43,391 nucleotides of DNA from an uncultured bacterium (GTDB lineage Bacteria > Bacillota > Clostridia > Oscillospirales > Oscillospiraceae): contig CANASS010000013.1 of NCBI GenBank assembly GCA_947364395.1, positions 1-43,391 on the forward strand, given 5' to 3'. This document shows, piece by piece, positions 24,368 through 30,833 of the stretch (position 1 is the stretch's first letter; each line of letters opens with the position of its first letter). The notes beneath the pieces are model-generated. The model was not told the origin of the DNA and did no database searches. It was given only the letters and a program-made list of their open reading frames with translations. A program made the translations under genes and the position numbers.

Positions 24368-26281
24368 TCACGCCTCAATGAACATTTCCTTTCCCTCGGC
24401 GCACTCAGGACAGACCCAGCCCTCGGGCAGGTTGGCAAACAGGGTGCCGGGAGCTGCCTCGGCGTCGGGGTCGCCCAGCTCGGGGACGTACTCGTAACCG
24501 CACCCGCCGCAGACGTAGCGCGGACCGATGGGCTCAGGCTTGGGGGGCTGGGGCCGCTTCATCTTCACCATGGGGGGAGCGGGCTGCTTCTCCTCCAGGC
24601 CCAGGGCCTGGGCCAGCAGGGGCAGAATCTCGTTCACGTCGCCTACGATGCCGTAGTCGCAGTTCTTGAAAATGGGGGCGTTGGAGCTCTTGTTGATGGC
24701 CACGATGGTGGAAGCGTCCTTGATGCCCTTCAAATGCTGAATGGCCCCGGAGATGCCGCAGGCGATGTACAGGTTCCCCCTGAACTTCTGGCCGGACATG
24801 CCCACGTAGCGGTTCAGGGGCACGTATTTGTGGGTCTCGGCCACGGGGCGGCTGGAGCCGACGGCCGCACCGGCAGCCTTTGCCAGGTCCTCAATGAGCT
24901 TCATGTTCTCCTTGGGGCCGATGCCCTGGCCGGCGGACACCACCCGCTCCGCCTGGGCAATGGGCGTGTCCATGGGAATACCGACGGTGAAGTCATAGCC
25001 GTCCTTCTTCAGGGCCGCCACCAGAGCGTCCACCCGCTCCTTGGCCTCCCCCTCCTTGAGGATCAGGCCCTTGCGCACGCCAGTGATGGGGGCGGGCTTC
25101 TTGGGGGCGCTGGAGGAACCGCCGCCTGCGCTCTTGGGAGGCTTGCCCATGATGGCCGCGCCGATGACCATCCGCTGCACCTCGTTGGTGCCCTCGTAGA
25201 TGGTGGTGATCTTGGCGTCCCGGTACATCCGCTCCACGTCTATGCCCTTCAGGAAGCCGGTGCCGCCGAAAATCTGCACCGCGTCGTTGGTGACCTCCAG
25301 GGCGATGTCGGAGGCGTACATCTTAGCCATGGCGGCGTCCACGCCGTAGGGCTCGTGGGCCTCCTTCTTCTCGGCGGCGGAGTAGACCAGCATCCGGGCG
25401 CACTTCAGCTTTGTGGCCATGTCGGCCAGCTTGAAGGTGATGGCCTGGTTGAAGCCGATGGGCTTGCCGAACTGAACACGCTCCTTGGCGTACTCCACGG
25501 CGGCCTCAAAGGCCCCCTGGGCGATGCCCAGGGCCTGGGAGGCGATGCCGATACGGCCGCCGTCCAGGGTGGCCATAGCAATCTTGAAGCCCTGGCCCTC
25601 CTTGCCCAGCAGGTTTTCCTTGGGCACCTTCACGTCGTCGAAGTTGAGCTGGCAGGTCTCGGAGGACCGGATGCCCATTTTGTCGTAATGGGGCTCGAAA
25701 GTAAAGCCTTTCCAGCCCTTCTCCACGATGAAAGCGGAGATGCCCCGGGTGCCGATGTCCGGGGTGGTGACGGCAAAGATCACGTAGGTGTCCGCCACGC
25801 CGCCGTTGGTGATGAAGATCTTTTGGCCGTTGAGCAGCCAGTGGTCGCCCTTGTCGATGGCGGTGGTCTCCGTGCCGCCGGCGTCGGAGCCTGCGTTGGG
25901 CTCGGTAAGGCCAAAGGCGCCGATTTTCTCCCCCTTGGCCAGGGGGACCAGGTACTTCTGCTTCTGCTCCTCGGTACCGAAAGCAAAGATGGGCCAGGTG
26001 CCCAGGGACACATGGGCGGACAGAATGACGCCTGTGCCGCCGTCCACCCGGGACAGTTCCTCCACGGCGACGGCGTAGCTGAGCACATCCAGCCCCGCGC
26101 CGCCGTATTCCTTGGGATATGGAATACCCATCAAGCCCATTTCAGCCAGCTTTTTGACCGCTTCGGCCGGAAAACGGCTTTCCTGGTCCATGAGGATGGC
26201 GTTGGGCTTCACCTCCGCCTCGGCGAAGGCGCGGATTTTGGCGCGCAGCTCCTCGTGGGCCTGTGTGGTCTGGAACAACAT
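24368..26281 (-). CDS. Fusion: acyl-CoA dehydrogenase - ETF-alpha FAD domain - rubredoxin
   Basis: A 637-residue three-part flavo-iron protein. Residues 1-380 are a complete acyl-CoA dehydrogenase of the short-chain type, with FAD-contact motifs GAFGLTEPNAGSDAGG (about 121-136) and FITNGGVADTY, and the catalytic glutamate E363 in IYEGTNEVQR. A Gly/Ser/Pro linker (381-400) leads to the C-terminal FAD-binding domain of ETF-alpha (about 400-565: VVSAGQGIGPKENMKLIEDL, GQKFRGNLYIACGISGAIQH, IVAINKSSNAPIF). A Pro-rich linker ends in a rubredoxin (589-630) with ligands C591, C594, C624 and C627. ETF-alpha domain I and any ETF-beta are absent. ATG 26281 has AAAGGAGGTCACC. It likely moves electrons from acyl-CoA through two flavins to the iron centre and on to FprA (inference). 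Confidence 0.93.
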   Translation of the reverse strand: MLFQTTQAHEELRAKIRAFAEAEVKPNAILMDQESRFPAEAVKKLAEMGLMGIPYPKEYGGAGLDVLSYAVAVEELSRVDGGTGVILSAHVSLGTWPIFAFGTEEQKQKYLVPLAKGEKIGAFGLTEPNAGSDAGGTETTAIDKGDHWLLNGQKIFITNGGVADTYVIFAVTTPDIGTRGISAFIVEKGWKGFTFEPHYDKMGIRSSETCQLNFDDVKVPKENLLGKEGQGFKIAMATLDGGRIGIASQALGIAQGAFEAAVEYAKERVQFGKPIGFNQAITFKLADMATKLKCARMLVYSAAEKKEAHEPYGVDAAMAKMYASDIALEVTNDAVQIFGGTGFLKGIDVERMYRDAKITTIYEGTNEVQRMVIGAAIMGKPPKSAGGGSSSAPKKPAPITGVRKGLILKEGEAKERVDALVAALKKDGYDFTVGIPMDTPIAQAERVVSAGQGIGPKENMKLIEDLAKAAGAAVGSSRPVAETHKYVPLNRYVGMSGQKFRGNLYIACGISGAIQHLKGIKDASTIVAINKSSNAPIFKNCDYGIVGDVNEILPLLAQALGLEEKQPAPPMVKMKRPQPPKPEPIGPRYVCGGCGYEYVPELGDPDAEAAPGTLFANLPEGWVCPECAEGKEMFIEA

Positions 26282-26306
26282 ACGGTGACCTCCTTTGAGT
26301 GATTTG

Positions 26307-26328
26307 TGACAATCATACAAAATTGTTA
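26307..26328. promoter_or_regulatory. Inverted repeat, candidate operator of the acyl-CoA dehydrogenase fusion
   Basis: TGACAAT (26307-26313) and ATTGTTA (26322-26328) form 7-base arms with one mismatch, 8 bases apart. It lies between the predicted transcription start and the Shine-Dalgarno sequence, a usual place for a repressor. The regulator is unknown; the spacing does not fit the 18-bp Rex consensus. Confidence 0.4.
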
Positions 26329-26341
26329 TCTGCTCAGTAAA

Positions 26342-26370
26342 AATGTACCACGATTAGCGGGACTTGTCAA
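26342..26370 (-). promoter_or_regulatory. Promoter for the acyl-CoA dehydrogenase fusion (and probably fprA)
   Basis: On the minus strand TTGACA (26370-26365), 17-base spacer, TACATT (26347-26342). Leader about 55 bases to ATG 26281, containing the inverted repeat at 26307. Confidence 0.65.
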
Positions 26371-26534
26371 TGCGGATTATCATATTTTGCACAAAAATTG
26401 AGGGCAAATTCTCCCTATATCTGTCAAAGGCGCTCAATAACGGGTCTTTCCCAGAGGAGATCGCCGGCAGGGCTGGAAACTTGCTGCTGACAGCAAAAAT
26501 ATCCGGCGGGGGCTGTTCAAACACCGGACTCCTC

Positions 26535-26543
26535 TGGTATAAT
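26535..26543 (+). promoter_or_regulatory. Extended -10 promoter for the LURP-one-like gene
   Basis: TGGTATAAT forms an extended -10 element 26 bases before ATG 26569. No good -35 hexamer is found at 17 bases, which is acceptable for extended -10 promoters. The leader would be very short. Confidence 0.55.
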
Positions 26544-26568
26544 CAGGTGGTGAGGGGAGGGCGCTGCC

Positions 26569-27039
26569 ATGCGGCTGCTTTTTAAACAACGGTTCTTCTC
26601 CTGGTTTGACAGCTACGATGTCTATGACGAGGAGGGCAATACCGTCTATGTGGTAAAGGGGGAGCTGAGCTGGGGACACCGGCTTCAGATCTACGACGCC
26701 TATGGGGACCACCTGGGCACTGTGCAGGAGAAGGTGCTCACCTGGCTGCCCAAATTTGAGCTCTACGCGGGGGACCGGCTGGTGGGGGTGCTGGAGAAGG
26801 AGTTTACCTTTTTCCGGCCCAGGTTCAGCCTGGACTGCAATGGCTGGACGGTGGAAGGGAACTTCTGGGAGTGGGATTACACGGTAATGGACGGCCCGCG
26901 CACGGTAATGTCCCTGTCCAAGGAGCTGTGGAATTGGACGGACACCTACAGTATGGACATACCCCGGCCTGGGGACGCCCTGCTGTGCCTGATGATCGTG
27001 TTGTCCATCGACGCCGCCAAGTGCTCCCAGGGCAATTAG
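26569..27039 (+). CDS. LURP-one-related (tubby-like fold) protein
   Basis: A 156-residue protein that matches the bacterial LURP-one-related/YxjI family: N-terminal LFKQRFFSWFDSYDVYDEEG, then repeated beta strands of the type VYVVKGELSWGHRLQIYDAYG and KFELYAGDRLVGVLEKEFTFF. The family has the tubby C-terminal/phospholipid scramblase-like beta barrel with a central helix; the C-terminal hydrophobic segment ALLCLMIVLSIDAAK is that helix. Cellular role unknown, membrane lipid binding is suspected for the fold. GGGGAGG precedes ATG 26569. Confidence 0.85.
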   Translation: MRLLFKQRFFSWFDSYDVYDEEGNTVYVVKGELSWGHRLQIYDAYGDHLGTVQEKVLTWLPKFELYAGDRLVGVLEKEFTFFRPRFSLDCNGWTVEGNFWEWDYTVMDGPRTVMSLSKELWNWTDTYSMDIPRPGDALLCLMIVLSIDAAKCSQGN

Positions 27040-27138
27040 CCGAGCGGCCCTGGCAGCATCGTTTGGAGACCGCTGGACAAACGCGCCTGCGTGCCATTTT
27101 TCAGGTTCTTAATATGCTGAATCAAGGGGGGGATTATT

Positions 27139-27558
27139 ATGAAGCGTTACATCAATGCGGCCCTGCTGTACGCCATCCTGGCGATGGCGGGAGGAGTATT
27201 TTACAGGGAGTTCACCAAATTGAACGGTTTTACCGGCAAAACCACCCTTTCTGTGGTCCATACCCACTATTTTCTGCTGGGCATGGTGTTTTTCCTGACG
27301 CTGCTGGCGCTGGAAAAGAGCTTTTCCTTTACCGGCCCCAAAACCGGCCGGGTGCTGGCTGTCTACCACGCGGGTCTGAACCTGACCGCCGTCATGCTCG
27401 TGGTCCGGGGGGTGACTCAGGCGCTTGCGTTCGAGCTCTCCTCCGGCATGAGCGCGGCGGTCTCCGGCGTGGCCGGCATCGGGCATATTTTGCTGGGGGT
27501 CAGCATGGTGCTGCTGCTGGTACAGGTCAAGAGGACCGTAACGGCGGAGCGGGTGTGA
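27139..27558 (+). CDS. DUF2871 family membrane protein
   Basis: A 139-residue protein with four hydrophobic segments (about 5-22, 40-60, 75-97, 108-130). The histidine-bearing SVVHTHYFLLGMVFFL in the second helix and the pattern YHAGLNLTAVMLVVRG are features of the DUF2871 family, small integral membrane proteins of unknown function; the conserved histidines could bind a metal or haem, which is speculation. The start follows a run of seven G as Shine-Dalgarno. A strong terminator at 27620 ends the unit. Confidence 0.85.
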   Translation: MKRYINAALLYAILAMAGGVFYREFTKLNGFTGKTTLSVVHTHYFLLGMVFFLTLLALEKSFSFTGPKTGRVLAVYHAGLNLTAVMLVVRGVTQALAFELSSGMSAAVSGVAGIGHILLGVSMVLLLVQVKRTVTAERV

Positions 27559-27619
27559 TTTCTCTCCGAAATTTTCCGCAGAAAGTTTATACAACGGAAT
27601 CTTTCAAGGCCGCAAAAAA

Positions 27620-27655
27620 GGGCCCCGCGGGCAAAAACCCGCGGGGTCCCTCTTT
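27620..27655 (+). terminator. Terminator after the DUF2871 gene
   Basis: GGGCCCCGCGGG at 27620-27631 pairs with CCCGCGGGGTCCC at 27638-27650 around CAAAAA, followed by TCTTT and preceded by six A. Works best on the plus strand but could be bidirectional. Confidence 0.85.
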
Positions 27656-27692
27656 ATGCGAAACAGAATCTGAACCGCTGGATCACGGGAAA

Positions 27693-27823
27693 TTTCGTCA
27701 GATGGCGGTATCCCAGGCGCGGGAGCTTGTGGAGTCCGGAGCGTACATCGTGGACGCGCGAGAGGAGGGGAAATTCCAGACCGGACACCTGCTCAACGCC
27801 CACAACATCCCGCTGAGCCAGCT
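27693..27823 (+). pseudogene. Rhodanese-domain fragment
   Basis: The plus strand encodes VSQARELVESGAYIVDAREE followed by GKFQTGHLLNAHNIPLSQL, the N-terminal half of a rhodanese domain (the IVDAREEGKFQTGHLLNAHNIPL block is the conserved front part). The segment carrying the active-site cysteine is missing: after LSQL the sequence continues as the antisense of another gene remnant. There is no convincing start codon with a ribosome binding site, since a terminator stands right in front. I read it as a truncated relic. Confidence 0.75.
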
Positions 27824-28209
27824 GCGGCGGCGCAGCTCCCCCTGGTGCTTTTCCACCCAGGCCTCCGGCCGCCTGCGCTCCCGCAGGCACTGGTCAAACC
27901 CGATGCAGGGAAAGGCCTGCTCCCCCCGCCTGCCCGGCGCCATGGAAGCGGCGGTCCCGGTGATGTCCCGGGCCCGCTGGCTGTACGCAAAAATCTCACC
28001 CCGCTCGTTGACTCCGATTACGCCCTCTGTTAAAATCTCCATTAGGATGTGGAACTGGCTTTCCAGGCGGATGGAACGGGCGAACACCTGGTCAAAGCTG
28101 TAGTTATTGGCTGCGATGCTCCGGGGTAGAAGAGGATCAGGCGCAGATGATTGACGCCGAATTGGTTCAGCTGGGTGACGGCCTCCCAGGCCATTGGCTT
28201 CTTTTTCAT
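27824..28209 (-). pseudogene. Remnant of a sigma-54-dependent activator (PrpR-N/PAS part)
   Basis: ATG 28209 has GGGAG in front and begins MKKKPMAWEAVTQLNQFGVN then HLRLILFYPG, the N-terminal motif of PrpR-like sensor domains. The reading then shifts frame to IAANNYSFDQVFARSIRLES, followed by QFHILMEILTEGVIGVNERG and EIFAYSQRARDITG, a PAS domain as found in these activators. The part between FYPG and IAANNYS is far shorter than in intact relatives, so a deletion plus frameshift is likely. No AAA+ or HTH domain remains; the remnant runs into the rhodanese fragment. Confidence 0.7.
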
Positions 28210-28318
28210 GTCAGGCTCCCTTTTGACCAATTACTTTTGCCACTTTCTCATAGTTTTCTCTGGAGCGCAAGCCCTGTTTACTCAATTCACAAGAGAGATC
28301 AGAAAGGAGTTTTCTATC

Positions 28319-29611
28319 ATGATGACCAAATCCGAACTGCTCACCCTCCTGCGGCAGGAGGTGGTCCCCGCCCTGGGCTGTACCGAGCCCGTCTGTGTGG
28401 CGCTTGCGGCGGCGGACGCCTATCACGCCATCGGTGGGGAGATCGTCTCCATCAAAGTGGAGGTCAACCCCGGCATCTACAAAAACGGCATGAGCGTGGG
28501 CATACCCGGCTTCGACCGGGTGGGGCTGAAATACGCCGCCGCCCTGGGCGCTTGCATGGGCAATCCGGAAAAGGAGCTCCAGCTCTTGGCAGATATCACC
28601 GACGAGGTGGCGCAAAAGGCCATTGCCCTGGCGGAGGCCCGCCACGTCATCATAATGATCGACCACAATGAGACGCAGCTCTATGCCCGGGCGGAGATCA
28701 TCACCACCGCCGGCATCGGCATCAGCGAGATCCGGGGGACCCACTCCAATATCATCCTCACCATGCGCAACAACGAGGTTCTGGTGCAAAAGGAGTACGC
28801 CGCGGACTCCGGCGACGCACTTCACGAAAAGCTGACGGCCATGACGGTGGCGGAGATCAAGGCCCTGGTGGACCAGTGCTCGGAGGAAGAGCTGGCTTTC
28901 ATGGGGGAGGGCGTGGATATGAACGGCCGCCTGGCGGACTACGGCCTGGAGCACCCCCAGGGCATCGGCATCGCCGCCGCCCTGCAAAAGCAGCTTGAGG
29001 CGGATACCATGGGGGACAACCTGTTCAGCCGGGCCATGGTGCGGGTGGCAAGCAGCGCCGAGGGCCGCATGAGCGGCTGTCCCTATACGGTGATGAGCAG
29101 CGCCGGAAGCGGCAACCACGGCATCACCGCCGTCCTCCCGGTGGTGGAGATGGCCCGGCACATCCACGCCTCCAACGAGCAGCTGGTAAAAGCCCTGGCC
29201 TTCTCTCACACGCTGAACGTATACATCAAGTGCTTTACCGGCAAGCTGTCCGCCACCTGCGGCTGCGGGGTGTCGGCGGCCACCGCCGCCTCCGCCGCCA
29301 TGGTCTGGCTCATGGGGGGCAGCGACCAGCAGATCGGCAGCGCCATCATCAACATGAGCGGCAACCTCACCGGCATGGTGTGCGACGGCGGCAAGATCGG
29401 CTGCGCGCTGAAGCTGGCCACCGCCACCAACGCTGCCATGATGTGCGCCTATCTGGCCATGTCCGGCGTGGTTCTCCAGGGGACGGACGGCATCTGCGGC
29501 TTCACCCCCGAGGAGGCGATCCACAACATGGGCAAGGTGAGCAGCCCTGGCATGATCCAAACAGACCGCACCATCCTGGACATTATGATGGAAAAGGGAC
29601 AGCTGGTGTAA
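28319..29611 (+). CDS. cyuA: Cysteine desulfidase-like protein (UPF0597, CyuA/YhaM family)
   Basis: A 430-residue Fe-S enzyme of the family that degrades L-cysteine to pyruvate, ammonia and sulfide (E. coli CyuA/YhaM), related to the alpha subunit of iron-dependent serine dehydratase. The N-terminal PALGCTEPVCVALAAA and later MSGCPYTVMSSAGSGNHG, FTGKLSATCGCGVSAATAA and GNLTGMVCDGGKIGCALK carry the conserved cysteines expected to bind the cluster. ATG 28319 follows AAAGGAG; the reading frame extends upstream into the regulator remnant but lacks homology. The divergent remnant at 27824-28209 may once have been its regulator. Confidence 0.92.
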   Translation: MMTKSELLTLLRQEVVPALGCTEPVCVALAAADAYHAIGGEIVSIKVEVNPGIYKNGMSVGIPGFDRVGLKYAAALGACMGNPEKELQLLADITDEVAQKAIALAEARHVIIMIDHNETQLYARAEIITTAGIGISEIRGTHSNIILTMRNNEVLVQKEYAADSGDALHEKLTAMTVAEIKALVDQCSEEELAFMGEGVDMNGRLADYGLEHPQGIGIAAALQKQLEADTMGDNLFSRAMVRVASSAEGRMSGCPYTVMSSAGSGNHGITAVLPVVEMARHIHASNEQLVKALAFSHTLNVYIKCFTGKLSATCGCGVSAATAASAAMVWLMGGSDQQIGSAIINMSGNLTGMVCDGGKIGCALKLATATNAAMMCAYLAMSGVVLQGTDGICGFTPEEAIHNMGKVSSPGMIQTDRTILDIMMEKGQLV

Positions 29612-29649
29612 ACTGATGAGGCTCTCGTTGCCGGCAGGCGAAGGGATAT

Positions 29650-29976
29650 CTACCAGCGTGTCATATTCTTTTCAAACTTCTCTACATATGACCGCTTTAA
29701 TTCCTCGGCAGAAATTCCGTAGCACAACATCACATCATTGTAATACATGAGAACATCCACCATTTCTTCTACGAGCTTTTTTCTCAGCTCCGTGTCCTCA
29801 ACGGCCTTTATGTCCCCATATTTCTTAACGATATCAATAACTTCCCCTATTTCCCCTATCATCCACAGCAATTTATTTTTTCCGGTTTCGGGTGAAACGG
29901 GCTCCCATTGGTCCTTATATTTGTCTTGAAGCGCTTTTTGCATTTCCTGCATTTCATGAATAGTAAAATCCGTCAT
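29650..29976 (-). CDS. MazG-like nucleotide pyrophosphohydrolase, small
   Basis: A 108-residue all-alpha NTP-PPase-like protein. The metal-binding signature is visible as MIGEIGEVIDIVKK (E-x-x-E pattern) and KKLVEEMVDVLMYYNDV (E...D pattern), as in MazG/dUTPase-like hydrolases that cleave nucleoside triphosphates to monophosphates and pyrophosphate. The start ATG 29976 follows AGGAAGG; a TTG five codons upstream is less likely. The gene is clearly more AT-rich than its neighbours and uses AT-ending codons, so it was probably gained by transfer. A 3' fragment of a close relative lies at 20444-20536. Confidence 0.82.
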   Translation of the reverse strand: MTDFTIHEMQEMQKALQDKYKDQWEPVSPETGKNKLLWMIGEIGEVIDIVKKYGDIKAVEDTELRKKLVEEMVDVLMYYNDVMLCYGISAEELKRSYVEKFEKNMTRW

Positions 29977-29998
29977 AAATCCCTTCCTCAAAAGCAGC

Positions 29999-30775
29999 TC
30001 AGGTGATATCCGCCCGCTGGACGCTTACGCACCGCTTGGCCCCGGCGTCGATCTCAAAGAGCACCGCGTCCAGTCTGCAGGGCCCCTCGGCGGGCTGGAA
30101 CCGGCGGGGCAACCCGCCCAGAAAACGGTTGACGGCCTGGTCCGGGCGTATGCCGATCACCGACTGGCTGGGGCCGGTCATGCCCAGGTCGGTGCAGAAC
30201 CCCAGCCCCTGGGGGAGCACCTGGCAGTCGGCGGTGGGCACGTGGGTGTGGGTGCCCCACAGGGCCTGGGCCCGCCCGTCCAGATACCAGGCCATGGCCC
30301 CTTTCTCGCTGGTGGCCTCGGCGTGGAAATCCACCAGGGTCAAATCGGCTTGGTCCCGCTTCAAAATCTCGTCGATTTTGGTGAAGGGGTTGTCGAAGTT
30401 GGTGTCCATGCCCACCCGCCCGATGAGGTCCACCACCCGGATGCGCAGCCCCCGGGGACCGTCAAACACTCCCCAGCCCCGGCCCGGCGCCCGGCGGGTG
30501 TAGTTGGCGGGCCGGATGATATAGGGATTTCCCTCCATATACTTGACGATCTGTTGTTTATCCCAGGTGTGATTTCCCATCGTTATCACATCCGCCCCAG
30601 CGGCAAAGATGGCGTCCGCCTGAGCCGGAAGCAGGCCGTTGCAGGCGGCGTTCTCCCCGCACACCACGGTAAAGTAAACGTCATGGAGCTTGCGCAGGGC
30701 GGGCAGGTGCCGGGAGAGAAAGTCCACCCCGGCGTCCCCCACCACGTCGCCCACAGCCAAAACATGGATGTTCAT
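29999..30775 (-). CDS. ymdB: YmdB family cyclic-nucleotide phosphodiesterase
   Basis: A 258-residue calcineurin-like metallophosphoesterase of the TIGR00282/YmdB group; B. subtilis YmdB hydrolyses cyclic nucleotides and affects biofilm and motility decisions. Motifs in order: AVGDVVGDAG, CGENAACN, TMGNHTWD, VDFHAEATSEK, GTHTHVPTAD. ATG 30775 follows GGAGGAATTACG; six extra upstream residues in frame are not needed. It lies downstream of the DEAD-box gene, separated by a terminator. In other Firmicutes ymdB sits next to rny, which is not present here. Confidence 0.94.
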   Translation of the reverse strand: MNIHVLAVGDVVGDAGVDFLSRHLPALRKLHDVYFTVVCGENAACNGLLPAQADAIFAAGADVITMGNHTWDKQQIVKYMEGNPYIIRPANYTRRAPGRGWGVFDGPRGLRIRVVDLIGRVGMDTNFDNPFTKIDEILKRDQADLTLVDFHAEATSEKGAMAWYLDGRAQALWGTHTHVPTADCQVLPQGLGFCTDLGMTGPSQSVIGIRPDQAVNRFLGGLPRRFQPAEGPCRLDAVLFEIDAGAKRCVSVQRADIT

Positions 30776-30789
30776 CGTAATTCCTCCAA

Positions 30790-30820
30790 ACAAAAGGGGC
30801 GGACGGTCCGCCGTCCGCCC
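30790..30820 (-). terminator. Terminator after the DEAD-box helicase gene
   Basis: On the minus strand GGGCGGACGG, tetraloop CGGA, and CCGTCCGCCC form a perfect 10-bp stem (30820-30797) followed by CTTTTGTTTGG. It ends the helicase transcript 14 bases after its stop and lies just upstream of the ymdB ribosome binding site. Confidence 0.8.
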
Positions 30821-30833
30821 TATTCCAATTCCC

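Noticed and set aside
24128..26302. Plus-strand open frame opposite the acyl-CoA dehydrogenase fusion
   Set aside because: Shadow of the real minus-strand gene, whose motifs and ribosome binding site are decisive.
26290..26330. Rex (NADH-sensing) binding site before the acyl-CoA dehydrogenase fusion
   Set aside because: TTGT and ACAA elements are present, but spacing and arms do not fit the 18-bp consensus; kept only as an unnamed inverted repeat.
26871..28103. One long plus-strand gene covering the LURP-one gene through the rhodanese fragment
   Set aside because: The frame crosses two recognised genes in other frames and a strong terminator; only a short rhodanese piece in it is meaningful.
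28200..28318. Sigma-54 promoter before cyuA
   Set aside because: No TGGCAC-N5-TTGC arrangement on the plus strand in this stretch; only a weak TTGACC-17-TCTCAT that I would not call a promoter.
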